From Cheiracanthium punctorium (taxonomy: Eukaryota; Arthropoda; Arachnida; Araneae; Cheiracanthiidae), in contig JAWZYV010012355.1 in the NCBI GenBank assembly GCA_038373885.1, forward strand, positions 301,368 to 365,367: DNA of 64,000 nucleotides, read 5' to 3'. Below are positions 11,583 to 23,808 of this stretch, piece by piece (the stretch's first letter is position 1; every line of letters starts with the position of its first letter). The notes beneath the pieces are model-generated. The model was not told where the DNA came from and made no database searches. It was given only the letters and a program-made list of their open reading frames with translations. The translations under genes were made by a program, and so were the position numbers.

Positions 11583-11966
11583 AGGTGGCTTAAGAATCAT
11601 TCTATTACGCCTTAGGTCCGGGCTCGAATCCCGGGTTGGGCGCAGATGTTAATTTGTCCGTCTCTTCATAGGGGGTAACGATGGCTCATAATAAAATCGC
11701 CACAATAACTTTGGATAATTGTAGTGAACAATGCGAAATCGGCAAGTGCCCGCCCGTTGAAAATAGAAATAATAATAATAATAATTGAACAAAATATGCG
11801 GTCGTTTAGCATCCGCCACTTTGACCCACTTATCGCCTTAAGGTGTAATGGAGGTGAAATTATTTCACCCCACAACAATAGAATGCAGTTAGGTAGAGAA
11901 AGAAGTGGTTGTTGTAGAATTTAAATCAGCATTAAACCCAGGTTTAACCCTTCCGGGAGCTACTTT
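11583..11966 (+). repeat. SINE-containing 384-bp unit, copy 1
   Basis: A tRNA-like head with B box GGGCTCGAATCCC is followed by the core 'tttgtccgtctcttcatag' and a variable AT-rich 3' part with an (AAT)n run. The core is shared with the SINEs at 28581-28792 and 31882-32110. The unit is duplicated in direct tandem immediately downstream; I count three differences between the copies (near 11664, 11851 and 11903). Confidence 0.7.
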
Positions 11967-12350
11967 AGGTGGCTTAAGAATCATTCTATTACGCCTTAGG
12001 TCCGGGCTCGAATCCCGGGTTGGGCGCAGATGTTAATTTATCCGTCTCTTCATAGGGGGTAACGATGGCTCATAATAAAATCGCCACAATAACTTTGGAT
12101 AATTGTAGTGAACAATGCGAAATCGGCAAGTGCCCGCCCGTTGAAAATAGAAATAATAATAATAATAATTGAACAAAATATGCGGTCGTTTAGCATCCGC
12201 CACTTTGACCCACTTATCGCCTTAAGGTGTAATGGGGGTGAAATTATTTCACCCCACAACAATAGAATGCAGTTAGGTAGAGAAATAAGTGGTTGTTGTA
12301 GAATTTAAATCAGCATTAAACCCAGGTTTAACCCTTCCGGGAGCTACTTT
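11967..12350 (+). repeat. SINE-containing 384-bp unit, copy 2
   Basis: A direct tandem copy of 11583-11966 with the same length and about three substitutions. The whole SINE and its non-SINE 3' flank ('cccaggtttaacccttccgg') are included, so this is a local duplication and not two retropositions. Confidence 0.75.
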
Positions 12351-12399
12351 AGGTTATGCTAGCCACCCAGAGACCAAAAACAGGAAGCCACAAGCTGGA

Positions 12400-13700
12400 A
12401 AAATAAGGGAATCTCCGTCGTTGCACATTTTAACCCTTTATCAACCCCATTAAAAACTGAAAAGAATATCAACGTGAAACTTACTTTTTTTCTTGGTTTA
12501 GTTACACAATGAATGATCAATATTGATTAATGTAATAAAAAAGAAAATTAAGAAAAAATAATAACCACTAACTACGTGTGGTGACTGTTTCATCCACAAT
12601 TAATAAGTTGTCTTTTTTCTTTTCTTTTCATTTTTTGTTTTTTCAAAGGAATATAGCATAAATAAAACTGAAGAAGTCAAGTAATACTTTGAATGACACA
12701 CTTTTGGGAAATCCAGGGTGCACACCACTGTCAGGCGGCAAAAATAGTAGCATTAGTAGCTTCACCAACATGAAAAAGTAACCAAAAAAGTTAACTTTTT
12801 CTTAATTTTAATAGCCAAAATACAGGTGTTCCCTAAATTTACGTCAAACATTTATTATTGACATCATAGCACAAAAAAGCACAAGATGAAATAATTAAAT
12901 TAATTTTTTTTTTCTTCAGAATACTTTCATGTTCTCTCGCACATATATATGCTCACACTTCCCATACATCATACACTGATTAAATACAAATAACAGTTAT
13001 ATAACTTTTCTAGTGACATTACTATGTAAAAAAGAAAGGAATTATTAAAAGAAGACTCTCCTTAATAGTATTACTTTCTAGTTCTCTTGCATACATAAAA
13101 CTTTTGCTGAACACAAAACTATAGCATGATGATCAAAACACTGCTTAGTTCCCCAAGGATAGATTTTTGATATGCTAACCTGGATGCCACTAAGCTGGAA
13201 GGCTTTTAGAAATTGGTCTGATAGCGGATAAAGCTTGGAAAGAAAGGGGAAATAACAAAGAACATAATTTGTCGTTTTCGGATAGCCAAATTAGTTACCC
13301 AGAGTAAAGGAAAAGTAGCCAAACGTTTGAAATAGTATGAGAATTTTTTAACCAAGTTGTCCGATCTGTAATATAGTGGCAAAAGTCTCTTTTTTTTTGT
13401 TGGCGGTGGACACCCTGGAAATCTAACCCTTTAATCGTAAAAGTAACAACTAAAAATTTATTAATGATCATACTTCTTTTTTTTTTTGTTGTTGAACTGA
13501 AATGATTAGAAAGCGAACGAAAATCTATTCATTTAAAACAATCTTACTGTAATAGAACATGCAGTAATGATATAAGCTGATTTAAAAAAAAGAAAACATT
13601 TGCTAGTGATTTTTTGGTTTCAATGAATCAATGAATTTTTTTTAAAGCAATTTTATTTTTACAGTACTTTACTATCGTCAGTAGATAGAGTTAATGATAA
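12400..13700 (+). repeat. Old dispersed repeat, copy 1 (interrupted)
   Basis: It aligns by eye with 34210-34940 over several anchors: 'tggtgactgtttcat', 'aagtaatactttgaatgacacacttttgggaaa', 'ccctttaatc' and 'caatcttact..aata..catgcagt'. It is interrupted by the insertion 12714-13417. No coding potential was seen. Confidence 0.55.
12714..13417. mobile_element. Inverted-repeat DNA element, 704 bp
   Basis: Ends are CAGGGTGCACACCACTG and (reverse complement) CAGGGTGTCCACCGCCA. A GAAATC duplication flanks it (12708-12713 and 13418-13423). The paralogous repeat at 34.2-34.9 kb lacks this insertion, confirming the boundaries. No transposase is recognisable. The superfamily is uncertain because the duplication is 6-7 bp. 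Confidence 0.55.
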
Positions 13701-13804
13701 GAAAATACAGGCTAAACTTGAAAATGTTTCATATTTTAACTACGCACTAATTTACTATGTATTAAAAGTGTATCATAATCCATGCATCTGCCGTATTTTT
13801 TTTC

Positions 13805-14215
13805 TGTGTTCCACAAAACATTTATTTGGAATCAAAATCTATCTTGAAATCGCCTACTAAAACTGTTTTACAATCTGCCAAGCATATTCCAACTACACTT
13901 CGCCATTATAAAATACTGTTTGGAATGTGCATCATAATCTATAAGTGTCACGCGTTTGTACTTCTTGTTCCACAAAACACTTCTTCGGAATTTACATCTA
14001 TATTAAAATCGTCTACCAAAACTGCTTATCAATCTTTGTCAGGCATATTCTAACTATACTTCACCTGCTATTTGGAAGTATATCATTATTCATGAGTGCT
14101 TGCCTTTATTGTGTCATAAAACAATGAGCTGAAAGCTTTATTAAAATCTAATAAAACTATTTTACAATCGTCGCCAGGCATAGTCTAACTATACTCCTCC
14201 TTTATGATAAACTGT
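13805..14215 (+). repeat. Imperfect tandem repeat, ~150-bp unit
   Basis: About three degenerate units carry 'ttgttccacaaaacacttcttcggaat', 'tctatattaaaatcg' and 'ctgttttacaatc..gccaggcat' motifs. The same unit recurs at 46990-47420 and partly at 48140-48190, so it is a dispersed satellite-like family. Confidence 0.6.
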
Positions 14216-14634
14216 CACGTTTGCCAGTTTCTAGACTACTTTGGAAGATATCACCTAGCTTAGTTCAATTCTGAGGACTTATTTTTTGGGGCCAAACTTA
14301 GCAATAAATCATCAAAAATTGCAAACCTTGGTGATTTTGAACATTTATGCCCTTCCCCCTGATCACGCTGTCTGGCACTTTTAAGTATTTCTTTCCATAG
14401 GCCGTAATCTATGACGAATTTTTTTGTTTGTTTGTAGCCCTTTAACGAAACTATAAGTCCTATGCACACCAAAATTAATAAAAGTTGTGCGACGGTAGTC
14501 TGATAAATATGTACCAAATTTGAGCTCAATAGAATGCGACATTTAGGAGCTAGCGTACTTTTAAGTATTTCTCTCTATAGGTTGTAATGTATAAGAAATG
14601 TCTTTTGTATCCCTTAAAAAACTACAAGTCCCAT
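14216..14634. repeat. Dispersed repeat with 'gagctcaat(c/a)gaatgc' units
   Basis: Units containing 'gtcgtgcgac', 'ccaaatttgagctcaat' and 'gaatgc(a/g)cc' occur here and at 15516-15660, 17540-17650 and 49850-50060. The minus-strand 89-codon frame here is part of the repeat and not a gene. The hAT element 14635-15507 splits it. Confidence 0.45.
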
Positions 14635-15507
14635 CAGTGGCGGCTCGTCATTAAGGGCCAGAGGGGCCTGGCCCCACCAACTAACTACCGTCTAAATCAA
14701 AGTATCTTCCTATTATGTAAGACAGGTCTTTCAATCATTTACCTTCATTGAAAAAAATGCACGCATTTTACTCTATTTTAATACTATACATTAAAAAAAG
14801 CATTTAAAAAAGCGATAGTTATACGATTTCCCCCCTCTCTAAACCATGCATGGGCCATGGGCTGGCTTGCCCTGAATTGGGCGTCTTTTCTCCGTTCACC
14901 GGGTTGACCTATTTGGCATTGAGCACAAAAGCCGTATTGACGCGGCATTAACTTGGCTTCGAAACGGCTTATTTGGCGCTGTCTTCGGGCCCAGATCTTC
15001 GGGCTCTCGCATGGTGATCTACAAGAGTGTACGGGGAAATTTTGGAAATCGGTAGCTATTGGCGAAATTTTTCGCCCAGGAGGAAATCATTTTTTATTTG
15101 AGTGATCGTATTTTTGCAGTGCAGTCCGATATTTTTCTGTTTTGTTTTCTTGATTTACGAAAAGCGATGTATAAATGTCTTTTTTATGTATGTTGATATT
15201 GATTTTAAAATAAATATATCAACTAAAAATTATGAACAGGCAGCCATAAAGAACTTAAATATTAAATAATTAAATGTGGCTTTTTGTTTAGCAATAAAGT
15301 AATCTTTTCAATTTACATAATTAGGTGAAAAATAGTAAAGGTTGTATAGTAATTTTGATAATTATTTGTCATTTGAGAAATTTTAAATACTTGCGCTGTG
15401 TGCACGTGGGGATAGGTTGTTCTATATGTATACATATTTTCGCGATTTTAATTGGCACTATTTTTTTTTCGGGCCCCACCACTGAAACAGGTCACAAGCC
15501 GCCACTG
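14635..15507. mobile_element. hAT-type element, 873 bp, non-coding
   Basis: Ends CAGTGGCGGCTCGTC and (reverse complement) CAGTGGCGGCTTGTGACC are flanked by a perfect 8-bp duplication AGTCCCAT (14627-14634 and 15508-15515). Sub-terminal GGCCCCACC blocks are inverted copies. Around 14860-15000 the sequence is less AT-rich. No transposase motif was found. Confidence 0.8.
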
Positions 15508-15917
15508 AGTCCCATACACATCTAAATGAATATAAGTCGTGCGACAGTGGTCTTTTTAATATACACACCAAATTTGAGCCCAATCGAATGCACCGTTACC
15601 CTGCTGAAAGATGCGGAATTTTCGTGTCGACGCAAATCTGTCGACAGAAAATACCGGTGTGAACGAAATAGCACTTCAGTGTTAAAAATTAGAAAAATAA
15701 ATAAATAAAAAGGATGACTTATCCCCTTTCGTTAACAAAAAGTATAGGTGTTAATTACACAGTGAAAAATGGAGGTCAATTGAATAGAGTCTCAGCCCCT
15801 CCTATATGGTCAAAACTAACAAAAGCGTGTAAAACTTAAACAACTGTACTGAATTATCTTCTAAGATGCTCGTACTAGACATCTGCGCCTTTCTAGAAGG
15901 GGGCCTACATATCCATA

Positions 15918-17310
15918 AAGTTGCACTCGTACAAGGAAGTAATGCGATCTCGAAAAATTTCGGTACCCAGATTTTGACGAAAAAAATCTATTTTGACTAC
16001 CTCTAAATTTACTTTTAAGAGTTTTTGCGAGACATCTTATCGTACGCATGAATGTGTATGTTCATAAAAATGTATGTACAATCCATTTTCACCGACCGCA
16101 TGTCCATTTTGACTATTTCTCTGACGTCTACACATACATGTACGTATGTATGGAAGTCAATGAGTTACATACGAGTTACATATGCGAGTTACATACATAC
16201 GTGTAGGTACGTATGTAACTCGCATATCTCAAAAACTATTAGTCGTAGTATGTTCAAATTTTATTTTTAGGATTGTTCTAACACCTCTTTTTGGTTCCGA
16301 TCGACTGGATAGTTTATTTACTGGGTGATCCAAAAGATTTTAAATTTGCATTACGCTCTATGGGCAGAAATTCCTTAAAGCGTATTTTGAGATATTAAGT
16401 CATTTCAAACGACTCAGAAGTTATTTATGTTGTTAAGGGTTACAAAATTAATCTCTCCGATCGAAAATAATGTCTTTATCATTTACAGTAAAAATTTCCA
16501 ACACTTTACGGTCAATGGCAGTTTAAGAGACATTCATCCATTTCAAGCACAATACCATCCTACCATATAGTGAAGTAATGGTCCGATGACGGTCATATGC
16601 TTCCCTCAAAAATTGCGCCAAAAGTCACCCAGATTAGCGACTTTTGATATAGGTATGTATGTAACTCGCATATCTCAAAATTTATTAGTCGCAGATTGTT
16701 GAAATTTATATATATATTAATTTACAACAGTCTTATATATATAAGACATATATATAAGTCTTATAAGATTTTCTTCTCGAGAGTTTCTTTACAGTACCAC
16801 CCATAAGAATTTCAATACATTAATGTTTCTAGACATCTTCAATATAGTATTACGTCTGCAGTCAGTCATTCTTTGTGCTATGCCGAAAATCCCGCCAACT
16901 ATCATTAACCTTGGTGAATTTTTAAGAAATATCGCCAAATTTTTGCCAAAAATAATTGCGCATTTCGTATAACTCTAAAACTGTTTACCGTAAAGAGTTT
17001 GCTGAGCGTTTGTATTTAAATTGTATAGCAACATGCAATTGTGGATCTCTTTTTTGATTCAGTCGACTGAGGGTGATTTATTTACAGGGTCAACGAAAAG
17101 ACTTTAAATACATTAAGATGTATGGATACATTCAATTCATTGAAAGTCTGTGGTCAATTACTACTCTGACTATCCCCAAAATCTCGCAAACAACCTCAAG
17201 CTTGTCGGCTTTTTGCGAAATATCGCCAAATTATGTGCCCAAAACAATTCTTTCAAACTGAATCCAGCCTGGCGATATCTGAAATATTTAGCTAGAAATC
17301 GCTAAACCTT
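15918..17310 (+). repeat. Satellite-like dispersed family 'R', copy 1
   Basis: It begins near 'acaaggaagtaatgcgatc' and ends at 'tagctagaaatcgcta'. It shares order and content with 27215-28220, 55090-56775 and 60096-61973: units with 'atatctcaaaaactatta', 'ccgatcgactggatagttta' and 'tctatgggcagaaattc', then an 'agtcacc..tagcgacttttg' block, then one 'aaatatcgccaaattt' unit. This is the most diverged copy. No coding region was found. Confidence 0.65.
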
Positions 17311-18068
17311 AATCTCTAAAAATGGTTCTTTGAGTTCATCGATTGCCAGTAAAAATTATTGAACAAGTTCCTATCATACTTTCCGAACATGTACCATGTA
17401 AGGAATGTATTGTAATCAAGGAAAAATTCGACTTGTGATTTTGATGTATTTACGCGTTTTTAAGGTCTTCTGAATTATTATATGATATTTTCAAAGTGAT
17501 GTATATATGTGTATGTGTTTTTGAGTGAGAACGATAACTTCTAAACTGTGCGTTCGATTGAGCTCAAATTTACTATATATATTATAGCCCACCCTCGCAC
17601 GACTGGTACTGATTTTGGGGCTTATAGGATGTATAGCTTTTTCACAGAGCTACAAAAAGAATTCTTTTACATTACGACAGTGGATAGAATTCTAAACCGT
17701 TGATAAAAAAAAGAAAATATCGCAAAATTCTACAAAGAGAAGTGACATTTATTACTATTTATTTTAATTTTGGTTAGCTATCATGATGCAAATATCTGGC
17801 TACGAGTGAAATAAGCAACTTGGAAGTTCTGCTCGGATTGAATAAATCTCTGTTTCGTGCGTTAAAAAATGTATCGTTCCTCCTGTAAGAAGAACGGGTA
17901 CTCGGATAGTAAGTAAATAAATAAATAAATGGATGTTTGTTTTAACCGAAGCAACTTTTTTCTTGTAAATTCATTTTCTTTGTTTGGAAGATCTATATAC
18001 GAAGATCATTTGCTATTGCGATAGCGAAAAAGGTATGATAAAACCGATCGCGTCTGATGCCTTGAGGG

Positions 18069-18099
<31 letters not shown>

Positions 18100-19282
18100 T
18101 TTCCTCAAGTGGAACGACAAATCAGACACAGGGATTTCCCCCGTCAGAGTAGACAATAATCGGCTACAAGTTCAGTTACTCTTGGACCTTTTTTTTAACC
18201 CCCTGATTACGAAAGTCTAAATGGAATGAAATGGTCATTTAGAAATCTTTCCTATCCTTTGTGGCTCGTAAAGTAGGTAATTTTGCCATACAATACATAT
18301 AATTGAAAATGATATAAAACAGAATACACATGTTTTTTATCTCATTATTGTCTACGTAAGTCAGCAATAAATGTATTATTACATGTATGAACTGATCAAA
18401 AGGTAAAGTATTGATTCAAAGCGTAAATTATTTTGATTGTAGCTATAGAAAGTGGTCATGCAAAAATATTTGCTCTACCTGTTACAATAAAATAATAATT
18501 TTTTCTGTACATTGTTTGGTATTTTAAAAAAATTGCGATATCTTCCGTTTCATGAACAAACGAAACCAAAACGACCTCTAGGAGTTTATAGATATAAAAA
18601 AGTTCAGGCAGTTACTTTCGTTGAAATCGGAGATTAGCATAAGGTTACTTTAGCTACTTGTAAGGCACCTATTGAAAAATGATGAATGGGACAAAAACTT
18701 TTAATTTAATGGACACGGAATATTTATTAGCACTGTGGCTTAGTACATATTATCATAACATATCTTCTGATAAACCGTTTCTTATTCAAATCCTCCACGG
18801 TTTATCAGAAGAAAAAAAAGTTTATTTATTTTGATCTCGTGAAAAACAGAAAACTGTGTAATCTCGAGGAGCTATTTAGAATTGCACAAATTGAGAATTT
18901 ATTTTCATGGGACGCAAATTTCGAGACAGTTCATTAATCTCAAGCAATTTTCAATTTCTGACGTTAAGCTTTCGACTACCGTAAAAGAAATCCCTGTTAG
19001 TTAATTTAATTCATTCGGTTGATTCACCCAGTTAGTTTTCAAACGGAGTAATGTTGAAACTAGCAACGATGTTAAAAAAAGGTGGTCTTCTTTACATAGG
19101 ACAGTTATGGAGGAACGCAATCCTACGTTAAAATAATAAAGGAAATAATAATTTTCATTAGTGACTCAATGTACAAGTGATGTTTTTAGAGGTAGGATAA
19201 CTTATAATGCTTCCAAATATGTCCTCTATTTAATGGAATGGATTCTAGTAAGTCAGTGGGTATGCATATTGGTATTAAAATT
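17311..19282. other. AT-rich intergenic, no gene recognised
   Basis: It contains a short 'gagctcaaatttactat' repeat relic (17540-17600), (AAAT)n near 17910-17930 and a 27-base A run at 18070-18096 that may be a retroposon tail. No other structure was seen. Confidence 0.4.
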
Positions 19283-19558
19283 AAACATTGGCGCAACAGC
19301 CCACTGCAGGGCCTAGGCCTGCGCTGCCCAACCACGCCTTCGCGACCATGGGCTCTAGGTACGGAAGCATATGCCTCGGCCAAGTGGTCAGCCTGACGCA
19401 AGACTCCCAGTGTTTAACACTCAAGCAAGCTTCGACCTCATTTTATCGATCTACACATGGGATGAAAGGATGAGTTGACCTTACAGAGCTCGGGAATCGA
19501 ACTCCGGACCTGTGGCACGGCAACACGATGGGATAACCGTTACATCGCAGGGCTCCAT
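19283..19558 (-). repeat. tRNA-derived SINE, minus strand
   Basis: Read on the minus strand, the head contains 'ccctgcgatgtaacggtta' (A-box region) and B box GGAGTTCGATTCCC. The body ends with 'gtgggctgttgcgccaatg' and AT-rich sequence, a 3' body I associate with arachnid SINEs. Base composition is clearly more GC-rich than the surroundings. The frames on both strands are incidental. Confidence 0.65.
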
Positions 19559-20437
19559 ATTGATATTAGGAGCTAGATATGCAGCAAAAATTTTGACTAT
19601 GGTAAATGTATGGTAATGCTGTAGAGTTATGTGTACTCAAGTAATAGGCCTTTTACCGAGAACGATCGATTTTATACCCGGAGGTGCACCATTAGCTCGG
19701 CACAGAAACTAAGCAAAAAAGTCTGTTTCGACTATAGGATGCCTTAGACAGATGGCACTTATGTTCAGAGCTTGTACAGACAGTTTTGTGGAGAGGGGTA
19801 TCACAAATTTAATCCCGCTACGCTTAATTCAGTTTTGCTTTGATGTCCGAAGCGGCACGACCCTCAACCAGGAAACCACATTCATTGTTCCCCTAACTCT
19901 ACTGGCATTGAGGGGGGGGGAGGGACTAAGAATCTCCAAAAATTTTACCCTAATATTGCAAAAATTATTTATTATTGATACAGGGGATAACAAAATTTAC
20001 AAAGCCGCAAAATATTTTCTTGTGGGAATCGAACATAAAGCCCTATCGACCTAAGGATTTATGAAATCCCTATTAGCACCTCCATCGCATCTATTATCCG
20101 AAACTCTTTTAAACGACAGTTTCTGTTAACCAAAATCAATTTTTAAGCTTTTTTTAACTTTCACATTCTTTCTGCATGCAAGCGTTCTTTCCGAAGTATT
20201 AGTATATGGAGATAAATATTTTGTGGTTCCACTTTCTTAAAATTAATTTGAAATTAGCTTCCATTAAATAAAACTTTCATTTAAATCACTGTAAGTTTGT
20301 CGCTTTAAAATAAATTTTCACGTATAATTTGAATTTAGATATTTATTTAGCAGTTTAATTAGTCATAATAGCTGTTCAATGACGATGTTACCTATTAAGC
20401 CAGATAATTATTGAAAAATTCTCTGTTATTCAGAAAT

Positions 20438-20498
20438 TTTGATTATCCGATGTAGGTTCGGTCCGAATTACGTCGGATTATCAAGGTTCTATTGTGTT
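20438..20498. mobile_element. Tigger/pogo-like terminal fragment
   Basis: On the minus strand the end reads CAATAGAACCTTGATAATCC and continues with a second 'cggataatc' phrase, typical of Tigger/pogo terminal repeats ('cagtagaacctcgataa'). No partner end was identified, so this is a solo end. Confidence 0.4.
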
Positions 20499-20816
20499 CT
20501 TACTTCCTTATGAACAAGACAAATGAATTTAGAATGTATTTCTGATTAGAGTATCTTTACTCAGAATAAGTGCTGCGAGCTTTAGTAGTGTTAGAAATTT
20601 ATAATGAAAGAAAAAGTGCATACGATTGCTTAAAGTGCTAAAAATATCAGTTTTGAAGCATTTTATTTAAAATTTCTGAAAACTCTATGCTATGAAGGTA
20701 AAATTTTTCTCCCAATCATACCATCGGGAACCCCCCCCCTTTTCCCCCCGAATATTTTTTACAAATCTTTTACCACCTTTTTCAGTTCCTACTATTAGGT
20801 CACACTCTCCCTATAT

Positions 20817-21215
20817 AGCCCGGTCAAATTAGACCCCCCCCCCCAAAAAAAAAAAAAATAGGAGGGAAGGTACAAAAATTCACACCCAGCTGAAAGTTGG
20901 TAGGATTGTTCATAATACCATCATAAATGAAATCTAAAAAAGTCCTCATCGATCCGATACCTGGAAAAAAATTTACTCGAGGTAAAGGTCACAAAAACGG
21001 ATTTTTACCGATTTTCAGCAAAGCGGTAAGTTTTATCATAAAATTAGTTCAGACAAAAATTGTAGATCAGATAATTGTCTATCAATAATGTCTAAATACT
21101 TTTTTTTCTAAGAGTCGCCGTTTCTGAGATATAACGATTCAAAAAGTTGGAAGAGTTATAATCGTCATAATGTGAACACATTTCCACGCCAGCTTTGAGG
21201 TAGTGTACTTAGCGC

Positions 21216-21256
<41 letters not shown>

Positions 21257-21580
21257 GCGGTTCCCCGGTAGACCTATTCCACGGATCTGTTGTGATTCTG
21301 TTTAATTTGAAACTATTGAATAATAAAAGATATTGGCAAGGGTTGAAAATGATAAAAGCGGTGTAAATTAAAAAAAAAATAAGGAAATTTATTCGTCTGA
21401 TTCATAATTCTCTAAAATTTCTGCTTCCTCTTCTTCTTCTTCATCCTGGGTGCAAGTAAATTGCCTCAACAGTGATACATAGCATGTTTCCTCGTTGGTA
21501 TCAAACGAAACCTCAACTCTTGGTGATTCAACATTGGAGCACGACCGGCCTTGACAATTTGTACATGCTAGAGAACAAAA
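20817..21580. repeat. Inverted arm, left, of hairpin element
   Basis: It matches the reverse complement of 22178-22612 plus 25038-25322. Shared landmarks include 'cacccagct', 'atcggatcgatgagg' (as its complement), 'ttccacggatctgttgtgattctg' and the acidic-tail codons of the CXC gene in reverse. Confidence 0.75.
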
Positions 21581-21645
21581 CCTGGTTTTAAGTTTTTAAA
21601 ACCTGGAAAAGCTCAACATCAATCGGAAATATATTCATCGAAAAG

Positions 21646-22384
21646 TTGATCTACTTTTGCAAAGTGTCAAAATCACGTACTATTTTTACACGCAATAACT
21701 GTGATACGACATCTGCATTTTTCAGGAGGGGTAAAACAACAGCTTTTAAAAGGTTTGAAAAACAAGATTTAGTTCAATGTGCTGAAGTTTTTAAAAAGAG
21801 TAATTCAACTCCACAAGAAGATATCACCAACGGAATTTGCTTTCTTCTCTCTATGTATGGAGCTCCTAAAAAACTACGCGCTTAGATAAGTTTCGATATG
21901 CATGTTACGTTAAAAATACTCGAAATAAAAAACAAGTGCAATTAGCTAGTCTTCCTCCAACCTCAGCTGCTGCTCATTAACATCTTTTAGGGGTATATTA
22001 CCAAGTTTAAGTGTGGCTTGGTTATCAGCTAGACCCAAAAGACTGGGTTGGAAGTTGGTCGACATAGAACCAGTTCAGACTTTACTCCCACCTACGCCGG
22101 AAAAACTGCTAAACACAATTTTTTGCAACTGTAAAAAGGGATGTAGTGCTAAATGTGGTTGCAGAAAAGTTGGACTGTTTTGTTCTCTAGCATGTATAAA
22201 TTTTCAAGGCCGGTTGTGCTCCAATGTTGAATCACCAACAGTTGAGGATTCGTTTGATACCAACGAGGAGACATGCGATGTATCACTATTGAGGCAATTT
22301 ACTTGCACCCAGGATGAAGAAGAAGAACAAGACGAACAAGAAGAGGAAGCAGAAGTATTAGAGAATTGTGAATCACACGAATAA
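21646..22384 (+). pseudogene. Broken CXC-domain (TSO1-like) transposon-associated gene
   Basis: The upstream frame contains NCDTTSAFFRRGKTTAFKRF, matching the 'GCDTTSAFF' motif of a widespread family of uncharacterised invertebrate proteins. After a frameshift near 21870 the reading continues with 'ASLPPTSAAAH' and two in-frame stops. It then enters 'RLGWKLVDIEP' and a Cys-rich CNCKKGCSAKCGCRKVGLFC segment, a Tesmin/TSO1-like CXC zinc-binding motif. It ends with an Asp/Glu-rich tail and a stop at 22382-22384. The N-terminal part is absent. Family function is unknown; the CXC motif suggests DNA binding, and association with the long inverted arms suggests transposon origin. Confidence 0.65.
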
Positions 22385-22612
22385 ATTTCCTTATTTTTTT
22401 AAAATTTACACCGCTTTTATCATTTTCAACCCTTGCCAATATCTTTTATTATTCAATAGTTTCAAAGTAAACAGAATCACAGCAGATCCGTGGAATAGGT
22501 CTACCGGGGAAACCACGTTAAAAAAAACGCGCTAAGTACACTACCTCAAAGGTGGCGTGGAAACGTGTGCATATTATAACGATTACAACTCTTCCAACTT
22601 TTTGAATCGTTA
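22178..22612. repeat. Inverted arm, right (inner part)
   Basis: It is the inverted partner of the inner left arm. It includes the last ~65 codons of the CXC gene and its 3' flank. A Tc1-type element interrupts it at a TA dinucleotide (22613-22614 / 25036-25037), after which the arm resumes. Confidence 0.75.
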
Positions 22613-22666
22613 TACAGGTATAGGACAAAATAATACGAACACCTGTGAAAAAATGAACATATTTTA

Positions 22667-23679
22667 TTAATAAAGAGTTGGGCCACCTTTGCCCTGAATA
22701 ACAGCTTGCATTCGACGTGGGATTGATGAATAAAGTTCATCAGAATTTGCAGCCATCCCTCTTGCAGAGCAGTCCTGAGTTCAGAGAGTGTGCGTGGAGG
22801 AGGAAACCGAGCACGGACTTTTTTCTCTAAAAAATCCCACAAAGGCTCAATGATATTTAGATCAGGGGACTGAGGACACCACGTTAGATGTTCCACTTCA
22901 TCATTATGCTCATGTAACCATGTTTGATCACAGTGAGACGTGTGAACAGGGGCGTTGTCATCTTGAAACACAGGACGTTCTCCAGGAAAGAGAGTATGAA
23001 GCATAGAGTGAAGATGATCTGCGAGAATGCTTCGGTAATGGTCACCTTTGATCACCCCCCTCAAGACAACGAGAGGCCCCAATCCAGGGGCAGATATAGT
23101 GCCCCACACCATCACAGACCCACCTCCATGTTTCACAGTTGGAACCAGGCAGTCAACATGAAATGCTTCTGCCGGCGTTCGCCACACGAACACACGTCCG
23201 GTGGTCTGGAATAGTGTAAATGAGGATTCATCAGACCAGATGACTTGCTCCCATTGCAGTTGTGTCCATTTTAGGTGGTCTTGGCGCAACTGTAGTCTCT
23301 TCAAAGCATTCCGCAATAAAACTAGCGGTTTTGGAATAGCTACTCTGCCATGAATGTTAGCAGCATTCAACTTCCGTTGAATAGTTTTCATGGATACGGG
23401 GTTCTGAAGGTGGGTATTCATCTCGGGCGTTATCACCGGCGTAGTCTTGCGTTTTCGAGCGACTATCCTCTTCAACACCCGTCTATAACTGTCCGACAAC
23501 TTCGACGGGCCGCTGTTATGCTTCGCAGAAGACACCTTACCCAACTTTGTGTACGCCGACAGAGTCCTTCATACAGTGGTCCTTGAAACACCCACAATGT
23601 TCGCTGTTCTGGACACGGACGCTCCATCGAGGCGAGCTCCGATTATCATGCCTCTTTTAAGGTCAGAGAGGTCGGACAT
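22667..23679 (-). pseudogene. Tc1-type transposase, one stop and one frameshift
   Basis: DDE transposase that would bind the terminal repeats and cut and paste the element. The start ATG is at 23677-23679 ('MSDLSDLKRG'), followed by an HTH of paired-type ('GASVSRTANIVGVSRTTV'). A TGA (23569-23571) interrupts it right after the first HTH. The rest is intact through WSDESSF (first Asp), VFQDDNAPVH (second Asp) and SPDLNIIEPLW (Glu). I count 36 residues between second Asp and Glu, fitting the DD36E group and not classical DD34E. A single-base frameshift near 22755 separates the last ~28 codons ('RRMQAVIQGKGGPTLY'), ending at 22667. At ~337 codons it is close to full length, so inactivation looks recent. 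Confidence 0.85.
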
Positions 23680-23808
23680 AATCGCGCTTTGCTAGGAACA
23701 GATTGTTCTCACGCAACTCTCACACTGCCAAATGCTAGACTGTTACCTTTCCTTTTATCACCACTAGGTGGCACACTCTTGCGAAACGTGCCCGCCGTTT
23801 ATTGTACG

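Noticed and set aside
14260..14529. 89-codon minus-strand frame
   Set aside because: It lies in a dispersed repeat also seen at 49.9 kb and lacks any recognised domain.
22546..22666. C-terminal extension of the Tc1 transposase frame beyond the terminal repeat
   Set aside because: The 332-codon frame overruns the element end because of a frameshift; the true C-terminus ends at 22667 in another frame.
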